NCBI GenBank assembly: GCA_013398955.1
Contig: VWPU01014897.1
Coordinates: forward strand, 1-64,000
From: Callaeas wilsoni
Lineage: Eukaryota; Chordata; Aves; Passeriformes; Callaeidae
Length of the DNA: 64,000 nucleotides
Reading direction: 5' to 3'
This document shows, one piece after another, positions 43,201-58,365 of the stretch. The stretch's first letter is position 1. Each line of letters opens with the position of its first letter. The position numbers and the translations under genes were made by a program. The notes beneath the pieces were generated by a model. That model did no database searches. It was given only the letters and a program-made list of their open reading frames with translations, and was not told where the DNA came from.

Positions 43201-46200
43201 AGCAGGCACACACTGACCAAGAGGACAGGCCAGTTCATCAGCTCAGACTGCTTCAAATGACAACACTTCGACAGTGTTCCAACAGCAGCTCTTGTCTACC
43301 ACAAACTCCAAGATCATCAAGCTGTTTTATACCTCAATCAGCAGATATCAGGTTTATACATCTGGACAGGTGCTAAATCATAACTGAAGTCACCTAGAAT
43401 TGAGTATCTTTAGAGCATCAAAGCCTAGGGCTGTACTTCAGTCACTAAAGCCACTTGTATTTCCAAAAAATTAAGATCAAGTTAAAATAAGTATCCAACA
43501 GAGATCCTCTGCAGTTAGGCCAAAAGGGATAAGTATACATATGGCTATGTTATTTAACTGAGAAGGGTTTTTTTAAATTAAACAAATAAATAAATCAAGC
43601 ATTAAAAATATTTCTAACCCATACAGCTGTGAAGAAAGCTTTCCAAGCATGACCCAAGTATTAGCCAATGCAGTACCACAAGTTTATTCCAGCACCTTGG
43701 CTGACGATCTTAGCAACAGTAATGCTAGCACAGCCTTTATGTTTACTATTTCTTGTCAGAATCATCCATGCAACAGGGAAACCATTAGTCATTTCAAATT
43801 GAAAATACTCTTTGCAATGATGAAGAACAGTGGCATGAAGCAGGCACCCACACAAAACAGGGAGGGGAGGACATGATTAGAGAGTAGATAGGAGGAATCA
43901 AAAAGCAAGGAAGAATAAAGTGGAAAATTCACTGCTCCTCAAAAGACTATAGAAGTCAAAGAACTGTGGGGAAAGATAAGAGTTTTTCACCTTCCTCTGA
44001 ATGTCGAGTAGAACATGTCTCTTAATTTTAAATAATAAAAGCTAACAATGTAGACCAGAACTACCAGAATGGGACAAGGGTTTGCAGCCTCTTTACGACA
44101 AAGCACTCGTGATGCCAAGGCTCCTCACCAGGGTATTACCACAGTACTTTCTGTGATCATGCACACCATGATCCCTTACTCTTCCATATTTACCTCTGAC
44201 TAGCCAGTTTAGCATTCTATCCTGTAAACTTCTGCTAATCCTATCCAAGTCTTGACCAGCAAGTTAAACACACAGAAACCTGTTCTTCAAAACCAACCAA
44301 CCATCTCTATTTCAACACCAAAAAATTAAGACAGTAATTCATCAGCTTTGCTTTTTAAAAAGGCTTATTGTTCCATACATACTCTTTTCATTAAAGGTGC
44401 CTACAAGTCTGTCAGCACAGGTCTGGAGCAATGCAGCTTGAAGACAGACATCCTTTGACTAGCTCCAGGTGAGCATGTTTATCTGAGCAGTGCAGTGCCA
44501 TATGTGTGAGAGCAGATAGGATGGCTATGCACTTGGCCGAGATGATTCTGGCTCTTATTAAGCACTAGATCAGGAATTGCTGAACTGTACACTGTTTTGT
44601 AACAAAGCCATAAACATGTAACACTCTTCTGATGAGCATTAACACCCTCACACAATTTGAGATGTGACAAGGCATTACAGAATAAGCATGTACTCCTGCC
44701 TCCATCACACTCTGAACTCATTACATTTCAAAATTCATTCTTCTGCTCATTGTGCTCATTACTGTATTCCACGTGATTTTAAGCTTTCTTTCCCTTCCCC
44801 CACTCATTTCCTCTCCCATTTCTGTCCTCGTTCCATCTTTTTCATACTTAAAATCTCCCTTTGCAGTGAGTTTTTAAAAGGAGGGGGTGAAGAAATAATG
44901 TAATACTCAAGTTATTGCATTCCACATGCTCATTACAAGTCAGGGAGAAAGTCCTCAACCCTCAATAAATAAGTCTCTATTTGTTTTATAAATTCCGTGA
45001 CCTTCATTTTGATTAATATTTCTGGAGCATTCAGCATGTTCCCAAAAAAAATCAGCAAAAAGTTATGAGAAAGTGGGGTTTGAATTTTGAAATGCAGACT
45101 TTAAGGTTCCTTGGAACTTCTCTTATCAAAGTAATGCTTAATCTTTCAAGACAGTACACATGCTTATTAAACACATCCAGGGTAAGGACTGTAACTCCAG
45201 ATAAAATTCTGTTCTAATCTCAAAAGCACCCAAGAACAAGTGTCACCATATTCTAGGTTATTAAGGCGCCATAATTTGCAATGTTTAATAAAATTATGTA
45301 ACAATATATATATACACATTATAGAACTCTTCACATTTATGCTCTGACCTACTTAAGCAATTCTTTTTCCTCAATTGCACAATTATGAACCAGAGCAGCA
45401 AAATCAGACTTTATGAAGTTAATAAATCAATTCAGTGTCATTACAAATTATTAACACTACTACTTCAGAATCTGCAGTCACCTGATTATGACTTTCTATG
45501 GGACATATTTAAATGTTCTGAAGAATTATACTTTTGTTTCCTTGATACCTTTATTAGTAGTCATCCATTATACTTCCTTTAATCGTATCAAACTAACTTT
45601 GGATTATACATTGCAACTATTGGTTTGTTAACAAAAACTATTCACAAAGCAAAGCTGGTATTTCCACCTTTCTCATTCCCCAGAAGACATTACACTATTT
45701 TATGATCCTGTAGATAGCTCTTGACAGAAACACCAGGAAAATACTGCCTTTGAGCCAGTAAGTAATTTGTATTAAGAAACTCTGGCTACATTTGAAGTGT
45801 TTCAAGGTGAGATAGGTTCCAGCCAAAGTCGTCTCCCCACCCAAGTTTCAAAGAAAGAGAGCAACTTCAAACCACAAGCAGCTCTCATATCTAAAAATGA
45901 GCTCAAACACACGTCCCCATTAACAAACTAACAAATCTTCAAGTTAACAAGGACTCACAGTACTTATCATCCCAAAGCAACACTATGGAGGCTCCTCTCC
46001 AGAAGGACCAAGTAGTCCTGAACTAGAGATAGTCATGTCAAAGAAAAGCATTTCAAAGGGGGCAAAATAGTCAGCCTAGTAACATAAATGGACACTTTGC
46101 AAGTCAAAGTTGAAGCAATTTCAGGACCATCAAAGATCTCAGGTATAGTTTGTGATCACTCTAGGTACAGACTGGAATTGAGACAAAATATTTCCACTGA

Positions 46201-49200
46201 AAGTATTTTCCTTTCAATAGTAACTTTTTTGCAATTAATGCTTTGAAAGGATTCAGCAGAAACCTTTTCTAAAATTCCATGTATGTATCCAAACCCACAT
46301 GTTTTAAGAACATCACATGTAACATGTTTTAGAAAGCTGTGTAAGATCTCTAGAACTTCTACTCCATAAAAGACCAGAAGACAGTGCTAAAGAAACCACG
46401 TAAGAATAGCTCCAGCTCCCATATTTTTATTTCCTTAGAAGTCACTAGCAAGAATGCAGCAAACATTAGTTTTGAGGCACTGGTGTAATGTTTCCCCTTC
46501 TACCACTAGCAGAATGACTCAGGCATAAAATTAGTTTTGAAATTTGATAGAGAAAAAGCATTCTCCAAGCACTAAAAGTCTGGAAGCTTTGTGCCACAGC
46601 ATTATTTCCATTCTTTTAAGAGAGAAAACAATTCCATGCTCAGGAGTAGTTGCTGCATATTTACTACAAACCAGGAGCCAGGGAACAGTGTTTTGCATAT
46701 ATTTCAGACAGCACCTTAACAAACTACTCCTACCTTCAGAGTCTACCCAGACTACCTTAAAAGAGAGTCTGTTCTCACTGCCAGTGAAGATACTGAATTT
46801 TTCACTCTGATGAGACCTGCCAGTTTTACCCAAATTGCCAGTGACCACTGGATTTTCATAACCTGTTTTTCTGTTCTGCTGAAATATTACCTGAAGCAGT
46901 TACTCAAGCCACCAGTGAAAATCAGGAGTTGCAGTTAATAAAAGGTCACACAAAATTTCATTAGAGCTATAACTGGGATTCTCCTGCTACAGACAAATCA
47001 TTACTTATGTTTTAATGAATTTCAGCTAACTGTGAGCCATACTGTTCTTTCAAAATATTAGATCAGTGAGTAGCAGGCAATGCAATGTATGCAATTCGTT
47101 CTGGAAAATAACTTTTTTAATTAAGTTCAGACACTTTATACATACAAGACACTAGGCATAGTCGTAAAGGCATCCATTTGGACCTTTAAAATGCTTTCTG
47201 TTAGTTGCCAAATGCACGATGCATGCTGAGACAGAAGCACCTAAGGGCACAACATAAACAGATGAACAAACAATTTATGCCAATAACTTAGAATTTGCCA
47301 AGCCTGTGAGAAATTAACACACAGGAGTTTTCTGCTTAAGTGGAACTTGGTTCAAAGGATTGAGAAATATTTTTAAAAATCTAAGGAAAAAATTGAAACT
47401 ATACAGGACTTTTTATAGCAATAATATGTTACAAAACTTCTATGCCAAGGTGTCAGCTGACAGGAGAGACTGCAGTTCAGCCAAATATTCAAAATTATTC
47501 CTTTAAATTATTGCTCCTTCTCATTTTAAATTATATATTTTAAAGGTCCACTGCATAACAGTAGCTTGCAAGAGACTTGAAACACGAGAAACCATACAAC
47601 AAGAAGATACATTAGCATTTACTTTCAGATTTTTAGAATTTATTTTCAAAATGTTTAATTTTGAAAATTCAGTAAACATTGAATTATTTTGGAAGTGGTT
47701 TCAAGAAGCTCATGATAAGGCAAGAGGAGCCAAAAAACAAGACTCAGAAGAATCTGAATTTGTCCTCTAACTTCACTAACTCAACAGCTGGAATAAATTA
47801 ATTACTATTAAATCAATGCATTCTAGATTGCACTGTTCGTATAGAACTCAGCCATGTAATTTAACCGATGAGATGACACTTTAAAAATAGTCTAAGCAGA
47901 GGTCTGGAATTAGATCCAAATATAGTTTTTATTTTTGATAAAGACGTAATAAAAGACAGCACTTTTAAGATGGACAAAGATGTTTCAAAATCAGAGTTCT
48001 CACAGGTTTGAAAGTAATGTCTATGGAAACTGGATGTTTTTAAGGAAGACACACATCTCAGTCAGCAGAGGTACAGAACACAGGATATCATGCTTTCAGA
48101 TGAACTGGATGATCTCTCATTGCCTTCCCACCCCTTAAATCACTAATGACTGCATCAAGGGTTGAGTAACAGTGAAGTCCGGAGCTGTTGCTTAAATAAA
48201 CACAGACTCGCCCTATCCTCCGATCCCCAGAAAGCCTCCTCTCTTGTTCTGCAATGAACATGTGTGATAGGGGAACTGATCTGGTTAAAAATAGCTCTCT
48301 CCTTTTTGCCAGTTTAAACTAGACCAAGTGTGTTTCTCTCCTCTGTTTCAGAGTGCAGGGGATGCACAGGGATGTCAGCTCAAAAAGAAGAGAGGCAAAA
48401 GGGCCAGTAAAAAAGGGCAAGGAGATGACTGCTTACCTCTGCATCTCACAAGAAGAAACACATGCAGTACAGCTTAAACAACAGGGAACAGCAGTAACAT
48501 TATTAAAGAGAGGTAATTACGTTCATGAGGACAGACTATACTGCTGGAAAAAGCTTTCAGACACATTGCTTTAGCAGATTATGCAACACACAGGACAGAA
48601 CAAAACTGGTCATGAGGTAAACATATCCATGCTAACCTTGAACAAGAACACACTTAGCACTCAGGCAACAAAGAAGAGTGTTAGCAATAAGGCAGATGAC
48701 TGGTCACTGATCCGTTTGGAAGAGGAACACACTGCAGTTAGTGACACAATGATGCAGTAACACACAGAGCCAGTACCGAGGCTAAATTTTCAGCAGGCAA
48801 CAGACATGGCCTAGTTACTTTCAGACATGCAAGGTAACGGAGCATCATTTTCTGAACAAGTATACTGGTTACTACATGCTATCACCAGCCACACAATTAG
48901 ACAACCCATAAACACAAAGACACCAACTCTAGTATAGGAAATTACTGAAGGATACAAAAGCATCTTTACAGGCTTTCCCTGTTGTTACATTCTTCCAGCA
49001 GAATCTTCCACTGGCCATCCCTGGGACACTAAGCAGATCCTCACTGGGGACATCAGTTCTTTCACAGTCTTTTACCAAACACAAGTTCACACAAGTACAG
49101 AGATGCTGAATGCAATTTTGCTTCCAAAAACCACATTTTTTTCACATTTCAAGACTGACAATTTTAGGGTTATGCCTTCATCATGAGGGAACAAACCTAA

Positions 49201-50630
49201 GAAGTTTTAAAAAGCCCACTACCTCATATGAACCTCATGGCAGTTTTATAATAGATAACAAGCAATACCATTGAAAAAAGCTCTTGTGTTGCCTACTTGT
49301 TTTCTCTTCCTTGCTTCACCATGCCTTCTGCCATCTCTAGCATTCATGTGGACCTAGGATAGATCAGAGCTAATCTCTGGAACAATCCACCCTCTGCTTT
49401 CCATTGAGGTAGGAATCTTCCTTGGAGTAGACAGACTCAGGACTAGCAAGAAGCAGGTGTGGTTATCAGATGACTTTACTCGACACACTGCTTGCTGTAT
49501 TTTTGACATCTGACAACCGGCTGGCACAGCACCTAGCACATGGAAAGGCAGCAGCCTCACGGGGCTTCTACACTGAACACTGACTACTTGGTGATTCAGT
49601 AAAAAACCAAAAAAACCCTACCAAACAACCCAGTAGTCCACCGAATCACACTAGTAATAGTAGTGTATGGAATCACAGGATGGACTCTCCGGAAAGTAAA
49701 CTCAGGTTGATGGACAGAAGAATTACACTCAGGATTTTCATGGTTTTACTTTCTCAAGTGCTGCCAGATCCACATGTGAGGCTGAGAAAGGAAGTCAGTA
49801 ATACAGACAGCAAGGATTTAGGCATGATGGGAACAGGAAGAACTTGTTAGGCATGGCACATTAGTCATGCCAGAGTCAGCCAGACTGGCATGCTAATAAG
49901 AGTTTTGGAACTTACAAACACTTCTATACTACTGCTAGAAATGTCATAAGTAACACATAACACGTGGGAAGCCCAAATATTTGGCCTCACCTGACACCCT
50001 CAAAGTACCAAGGATCTCCAAGACCTGGTGGAAGGAGGACAAACCAAAACAGGATAATGCTGAGAGCCTGCCAGCTTACTCAGCAATTCCAACAGGAACA
50101 ACAAACAACAGGCAGGTGGGGAATGGCACTGTCTGTGAAGGTTATATAAACATTTAATGGCATAAAGTGTTACAGGAGAGGAGAAGCCCAATGAACTTCT
50201 TGTGGTAGAAGTCAAACAATCAACTAATAAAGATGCATGATCAACTACACTACCAGTTCAGGAAGACTACAGAGTTTCAATTTTAAGAAAGGTAATAACA
50301 ATCCGCAACTGAAATCTCCTGATGTAAAGTGAACCTTGTGACTCATCAGAATGGCACACAGCTTTTTTCCCCCCAAATAATGACTTCTACCTTGAAAATT
50401 AGTGCTAGGATCTACATGAAAAGATCTATTTTCTGGCTTAGTGTTGAGTGGTACACAAGCCCTAGTTAAAGGATAGGAAAGCTGCTCTGTAACTGTGCCT
50501 GCAATGCAATTATATTTCAACATCACAGTTGAATATAGTGAGACAAAAAACTATTGGCACATGGATAATTAATGTTAAGGGAACAGTGTTTAAAAAAAGT
50601 AATTAGTAATCCTCTCAAACCTGCTTCCAC

Positions 50631-50733
50631 TCAAAAACAACCCAAACAAACAAACCAACCCAAAACGACACAACCCTAAGAAGAGGGGGAAAAAAAAACC
50701 AAAACAACAAAAAACCAAAAAAACAACAGACAA
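50631..50733. repeat. A/C-rich low-complexity region
   Basis: About 100 bases made almost entirely of A and C (CAAACAAACAAACCAACCC and AAAACCAAAACAACAAAAAA type runs), broken by one AAGAAGAGGGGG segment. It could be a decayed A-rich retrotransposon tail or a simple repeat. No element body was recognised beside it. Confidence 0.85.
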
Positions 50734-53700
50734 AATTCTGTATTAGATCAGGTAAAAACTCCTCACATTTGGAAGCAAAACAAAAGCAAAGGAATACATC
50801 AGTCCCTGCAATAAAAGCCTACACACTGCATGATTAAATGGGGAAGTTAGGAAGCAAATCTGAGAGGTCAGCTTTTAAAAACAGAAAGCTTGCTTAATGA
50901 GAACAGAAGAGATTAGAATATACATGGTAGGTCAAAAGTAAACAGGAAATAGAACTTATCATGTTTGGGTAGCACCTTGCAAAGCTACTTAACTACATCA
51001 AAAGCAGGAAACCAACTAGAAAAACCAGTGGGATCTCTCGCAGACCAAAATGAGAAAGGAGTAGAGGATTGACAACACCAGTGTAGAAAACAGTGGAACA
51101 CTGTTCCCAGTATTTACCAGTGAAGCAACTGGGGAGACATTCACACCTATCCTCACAGTATATAGGTCAGAGAGATGAGGGTAATTTGAATTAAGTACAG
51201 GGGAAGCATTTGGCTGAACAGACAAGTCAGACACAGCTCACCAGGGCCAGCACAGGCCTTCACGGGACAGCTCCAAACCTGGCACTGGGGAGCTGCTGGG
51301 CAACAGGCTGCCAGTGTAACCCCAGAACACACTGAAGACGCTAAAGGGACTGACACTACAGAAAAGCAAACGCGACTTCCATCCCTGCAAAGCAGCAGCA
51401 GATCAGATCACTGAGCACAGACAACCAGTCTGCTGGGAAGAGCACACACAGCTTCTCTGAGACAAAATCCTACCAAGGCCACAATATTTCCCCCCCTACG
51501 CTGGTGCCAACTTATGTATACATCCCTCTGAATCTGGGGACCGAACTGTTGGATCCATTGAGTATCTGGGCTGAATACCAGATAGTCTTGTTGAAGCAAT
51601 CCACCAGGACTATTTTGAAAAAAAACCGACTTGTAAATGTAATCTTCAGCCACCCAAAACGGGCTAAAGACTCTCTGTGACAGCCTGCACATGGTTCTGC
51701 TACATATTGCAGGCTCCTTCACTATCTTAAAACCACGATCCAAAGGTTTGCTGTACATTGCAATGCTTGCAACTACGTGCTTAAAAGCACCATGATGTAC
51801 CCAGACGAACTCAAGAAGGGGGAAAAAAAATCCCATAACCCTGTTTAGCCTTATATTCCAGCCTGTAAGCTTTGTTTTGATGACTGGGGAATTAGATGTA
51901 GGGCAAACAATTGGCAATGCTGTTAACAGCAGAATCACGAAAGGAAATCTGTGATGTGATTGCTTTTTCTTCCACAGCTTCTGGATGTACTTGCAGGCAC
52001 CAATCTACTTGCTCAAGGTGCCAAAAGCTGGAAAAAGTCATTGAGGTGAGTCCACCAGAAAACAAAAAACCCAAAAATTTCCTTCACTGTCATCTTTAGC
52101 ATTGCTGGGTAGTACAGCAGGCTTACTGTCTCAACCAGGAGAGCAGTTACATTTTCAGAGCAGAAGACAAATCCAGGTTAAAACGACTTGAGCTACAGTT
52201 CTTGTCAGCCTAAAATTAATACTGGCTGGTTGCAAGGGTCCCATCTTTCCCCAGACCACATGGGAAGACCCTATCCCTTAAGCCAGCTCTGGCATTTAGC
52301 ATGCTAAAAGACTCAGCAAAAAAGAGTCTTAAAACTCAGCAAAAAAATAACCTAATAAAAAGCAGCAGAGTATCTGCTGCTGACTTATCAAGCAGAAACA
52401 GCACAGTCAGCATACACTGATCAATGCAAGTAGTTCAAGGGAGGCTGTGGGGCACATGTGTGAGGATGTTTTGTTTGCCCTGGAAATGGAGTCTCATCCA
52501 AAGGCTGCATTTAACTCGCGTTACTTCCCCAAACCAGGAAACTCCAGTCAGAGCATTAATAATGCCTGCAGTAGTCTTAGTATGTGAGTGACGTCAGACT
52601 GGGAAACTGCACTCCAGTTCTATAATGTCATTCAAGTGGCTAGCAGGACACAAATACACTGCATGAGATAGTCAGCTATTCAACATAAACAAGACCACAG
52701 AGAAACAAAATTCTGACAGACCCAGAATTAATCTCAAAGACACTACAATGTTTCCACAACAAAGCTTAAACATTTCTTTCTAAAATTAAATACTCTCTCA
52801 AACACTGCGTGAGATGTAAACAGTCTCTCATAACTATGTACAGAACACCTTCAGTGAGATCCCTTCAAATGTCAAAACTGAATTTCAAAAATCATCCTAT
52901 CAGACTGAAAACTCTGGAAAATAACCAGAATGCATTTTAATTGTGATGCATCGAAATCTGCATGTTCATGTTTTGTTTTGTTTTTGTTCACTAGATATTT
53001 TATGAAAGCAAAAAGCTAACATCTTCAAATTAACCTTGAAAATGACACATTTCTGAAGCTAACACAAAATACAACTACACTGCACACCAGCAAAGTATAT
53101 ACACAGCCTTTCAAAAGTAGTACCAGGAGTTCTCTGAAAATACTGTATCCTACAAATATGCCACAAAATTATGTGTAGTATTTAATTTAACATAGTATAA
53201 ATTTGCTAGTTTTGTTAAAGACAGTTATTTGGTATACTACCAAAAGGCCCCAAACCAACTCACCACCTAGAAGCAGATCCCATATAACCATGATTCAATC
53301 ATTCTAGGAATTAGCTAAAATAAAACAGCTGCAGACCAAATCATTGACCAAAAGAGGAATATTATTTTGTTGTTATTAAATCTGTACATTGGATAATCAA
53401 TGAAGTTTCTAAATGTCAAACCACTGAAGATTTATCTTTACTCCAAAAAACCTAAAGATTCAACCATCCTACTGCTTATCTTTTTTTTACATCAACATAG
53501 GTAAGGGCAGATAGCTTTTAAAGGTCTATGAAAAATGCTCTAAATCCCTTGAAAACAACAGAGAGGTCCAAATTGTTCCTTTTTGGCTTTCTCACTGTAA
53601 TGCTTTAAGGTGCCAGATCTCCTATTTTCACCTCTTCCAAGGCAGAATAATTACACTATTGTGGCTTCTTGCTCCATGACCTGACTTCAGGCTGCAAGCT

Positions 53701-55791
53701 CTATTTACCAGATCTGACAGCTGGAAGTTGGCACCAGTTCTTCTTTCAGTAACTTGAGAAAGGTGGGTCTACACCGTGATCAGCAAGGTTTACTGAAAAC
53801 TAAATAAAGCATGGATTTACACACTTGACTTTGCTCAGATAGAGCCACTGGCACAGCATCCACCTCGTGAACAGCACTCAGCTCTGAGCTCTGTGCCAGA
53901 CCACACACGAGGTGCTGGCACGTTCCACCTCATGGTGTAAGGTCAGACTTCCTCTGATCATCATTTCCAGTTTTAGCCCCACAGAGGCTGCCACTCCTCA
54001 ACTGCATCCAAGCCTAAAACACACATAGCAGTGGGCATACGTCGGCTGATGGGGGAAACCTAAACTGACACAAGGAGCAACAGCAGGATGACCATATAAA
54101 ACCACTGATAAACAACCATGTTACCAGCTCCAGAAGAAATGATCACCTACTATATCACTTTACTGGTTTGTTGTTTTGGTTTTAAAAAAAAAAAAAAAGC
54201 CACACAAACAACCCATCAAATTGCAGCTTTGCTTTAAAAGTCCTTCACATAACACAATTTCAAACTTATCAACTTGAAGACTTCTGACATTTCAATGTTA
54301 ACATGGAAGCCCCAACTTTCCCTGACACCTCCAGGTGAGCCTGTCTGTTCAGTTCCCTGTTACTCCCTTTCATAGAAACTGTGCTCCTACACTGCTCCAT
54401 TTATTTGCTGTCATGAAATGCTGTGCAAATAAAAAGCCATTTTATTAGGTGGCTGAAGTTAAGCAGTAAAGTCTCCAGTATCACTACTCCAGAAAAATTA
54501 CTGCTTAACATATACTTTGTTTGCCATTTCACTCCCTTCTTTGAGTTTTATTTTGGCAATCATTCTTACTAAGAGCAAAAGATACTATGTTCAGAAAACC
54601 AATACCCTATTCCCTGTTCAGCATGAACAATTGCAGAGTTATGGTTCAGTTCCAATCTAGTGAAAAATTATTTATACACATAGCATTCTCCAAATTCATT
54701 ACCTCCACAGAGCTCTGTTATTGACCAATGTTTGCTTCTATTCATCTCCACCTCGAAAAAGTCATAAATCTTACTCAAGCCAATAGCAAGCTGGAAAGAA
54801 AGGTAAAAGTTTCTGTGTCAAAGCAAAACAATTTACTAGAGAACAACCCCCACTAAGTAAGTTAGTAATCCTGCTAGACCCAACCAGGTCAGAGAGCACC
54901 AACTTGGGTATCTCTGAACTCACAGCGAAACAAATAATCTGCTCAAAAATAAGTACTATCAGAAACTGCCTACAGACAGTTCATCTAACAGTCCTTAGAG
55001 ATAATAAACTTCATCTATCATCACTATTCTCTAAAAACGATCTTTCTTATACAAGAAAAGCGTCAGTGCCACAGTTTAAAACTGTGACTTATCCCCATAT
55101 CCACATACAGAATTCACTGGTGACAGCACTTCATGTCAGGAGTATCAGTGGATCATTACCAACTACCACGGCTGCACATGAGGACATGAACAACTTGGCA
55201 ATGATCGCCAGTGTCAATTAAAAATACAAAAGAGAAATTTTCAGGCAAGAAATAAAGACAATAGGATGATATGGAGAAGACAAGCTCTGTCACATTATCT
55301 TGATAACTTGAGACTTTTAGTGGCAAAATGACTGTCTTCATTCTTGGAAACTTCATCACCAGAAGACTTCTCAATCTAGAACATCTTACCAAAGCAGAAA
55401 CAACCAAGGACCAGGATATCGCCATCGATCAGTCCCCTTCCATAGGGGGACCACGAGAAGATAAAATGCCACACTGATGCCTAAAGCCCAAGTCCACTCC
55501 GATGAACTCAGAGGGACCTTTTAAACTATCAAATCTAGTAAGCTTACTACCAAACGCAATGTGTCATGTATATCTTATCATAAAGTAATCAAGATCTAGC
55601 AAAACTATTTGGATTGCTTGCCCCTACTAATCCTATTAATGGTTACAATAATGCCACATTGCTCCAGAGTGTAGAAACCTTACACTCTAAATCTAAAACT
55701 TATTCACAGTCTTTTTATATCCTTTTGTTCTTCTAACAGTACTGGCATCTGGTTTAAGGAGTTAATTTGTGTTCCTTTGTCTTTCTCTTCC

Positions 55792-55876
55792 TATACACAC
55801 ATACATACACACACCTAAAGATATATATATACACACAGACAGACCAGCATGTATACACACATATACATACACACCT
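55792..55876. repeat. CA/TA microsatellite, imperfect
   Basis: Alternating purine-pyrimidine DNA with CACACATACATACACACACC, GATATATATATACACACAGA and TATACACACATATACATACA blocks, interrupted by CTAAAG and GACCAGCATG. It is a compound (CA)n/(TA)n/(CATA)n simple repeat in AMMECR1 intron 1. Confidence 0.92.
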
Positions 55877-58284
55877 CCCCTCAATCAATTTTGTACCTTT
55901 TAGTCATTGTTCTGATCCTCTAAAGCAGCCCAGCCCTTCTCAGCCTCCTTTGCAAGGTGATCTCACGCTTCCAAGCACTCTGGCTGCCCTGCTTTGCAAA
56001 CACAAAATGTCTTTCTCCTGAGAGCAGAACCATAAACTTTTACAAGTAAGCTCTCAGCCACTCCCTTTTACAACTGTATTTAATGCTTTTCTATTCTTAC
56101 TTATAATGACGCTCTAAAATAGCCACTTGCCCTTTATATATCTATAGCATAATGAAAGCTAAGCGAACTGACGGTCAACTGGTAATACAAGAAAATCATT
56201 AAAGAGAGAAACAATCTTACAGAATCAGTTTTTATGTACTCCTCAAATACATAGCATTGTTCTAAAAAATACTGATTTTCATTCCATTTCTAACAGTATA
56301 GCCCCTGAGGCATTTCAACCATTGCTGCAGAACATTCTAATCTTCTTTCCAACTTCACCTCAATAAAACTTCATTATAACCTACCCATTGCTAGTGGGGT
56401 TGGTGGGGCCTTGGGGAGAATTACTGATAAAAGACATCACTTCTGGCTCCAGATGTCCCGAACTATTAGTTCCTGAACATTAGAAAAATATCTAGGGATG
56501 TATCATTATATGGTCACTGCTTCTACTTCCTTGCCACCCTACCTTTTCCTTCTGCTCACCTCCATTTCCGACAGTCAGTAAATCAAGAGATCTTGTCTCT
56601 CTACACAGCTGTAACTTACTGGCTCTAGCAGGGCATGGAATGTACAACCATATCCTCTTCACAGTTTCAAAATGTCCATAAAAGAATGGTGTTCATGCAA
56701 CTTGAACAGACACACAAGATGCAATATGATTTTCAGAAGATCCTGTCTTCAATTTATGTTAGCAGACTTAAAACTGTCTGAACTATTCTCAGGGAAAGGA
56801 TTCACTGAATAGTAGCCTAAAATATGAAGGAGGATACTGTGACTATGAGAACCTCAAATGAAAAAATTATTCTGAAAAAAAATCATTGCAAATTCTGTGA
56901 CTTAACTGAGAAGCAGTAACAGCCTTTAAAGGAGTCAAGCTAACACAAATACAACTGTGATTCATTTCAGATATAGTGGATTACAGTTTTAAAAAAAGGA
57001 AGAAAAAGGAAAAAAATAACTGTATGTCTCCAAGTTGCCAATTCAGGCAAAAATATCCTGAGCCGAGTCTGGAGAGCTTCTTGGCAGGGTAATCCAGTCA
57101 AGGGAAAGAACAATTGCAATAATAGCCAATTTCTCTCCATACTAACTTGACCAAGAAAAGTAGGTTGAGGTGCTTTATTTTTTACATTAAGAACACAAGG
57201 GAGAGTGATTGAAGACCTCATCCAGGTTTGTCCACCATAATCACATGGCCAGGAACAAAACACAACCCTTCCAAACCCCACTGCAGTGATTCATCCTTAA
57301 GTCCCACTTGCCTCCTTTAATAACGTGCATACAGAGAAGTTGGACAGAACCTGCAAAGCCCCAGAAACACTCAGTGGTCCAACAGCCATTCAGTGTTTTT
57401 ATGTAAGATTGTTTCTTTCTTCTTTTGACTAATCCAATCACTTAAAAACAAGTAGAGGCCCTATCTGTGGAACCATCTGAACATTACTGATCTCTCTGCA
57501 ATGGCCTCTTCCAAGAAATTTCTGGCATCTCCAACCCCCTAAAATTTAGTGCCAAGATGTCAGAGACCACTCTGAACTGGCCTAATTTTCTCCTCCAGAG
57601 CAATTTCCATTAAACATTCTACATAAAATGACAACCATGAAAGTGTATTATGCTTATGTTGCCTAACTCTTGGATGTGTATCTGTCATCCATACATTTAC
57701 ATGAGCACTGGTCAGAGAAAGAGTAATATCTCACACTGTAGCAGCAGAGTGCTAGTCATCTTCCTCTATCTTCACCTACCCTGTCGAGAGTAACTATTTC
57801 AGCTTAGGACAAGCAAGAATCTGCTGCTGCTGAGCATCTCAACACATTTAAAAAAGAAGAAAACATACTTAAATTAGCAGGATGGCATAGGGTAGTAGGT
57901 AGTCTTTGAGTAGGTTATTCCAAGACATTTATATTACATATGTGAAGAAACTTAACACCTTGAAATCCTCCAAAAGGAAAAAAAGGGAAAAAAAAAAAAA
58001 AGCAGCTGGCACCAAATAACCTAAAGCAGAGATTTCATATTCTCCCAAAAAGAGATATTGCTGGGAGCTACTTTTGCAGTGGCTTACATTTTCTACCCTA
58101 AAAGCTTAAGCTGTCCAAGCACAGAATAACTCATCCTTGAGGTGAAAAGAGACCACAGTGGTTAAGTGTACACAGGAATACTTGTTTAACTCAAATCTTT
58201 TTCCTGTGAATTAAGCAAAAAGTAATTTGTGTTCCATTTATCCTTCTTTATAACACTTCATTTTTAATGCTTGAGTTTATCCAG

Positions 58285-58365
58285 TGTTCCTTCCAAATGA
58301 ACAGTCCCAATCTTTATATATTCTCTCAACTTTCAGTCCCAGTATTTTAGAGGAATTCAGGTACT
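58285..58365 (-). mobile_element. Possible highly decayed CR1/L3-like fragment
   Basis: The + strand stretch with CCAGTGTTCCTTCCAAATGA followed by ACAGTCCCAATCTTTATATA and TTCTCTCAACTTTCAG loosely resembles the inverted CR1/L3 segment that reads CTGAACAACCCCAGCTCTCT followed by a CTCTCCTCAT-type call. The match is short and may be chance. Confidence 0.25.
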
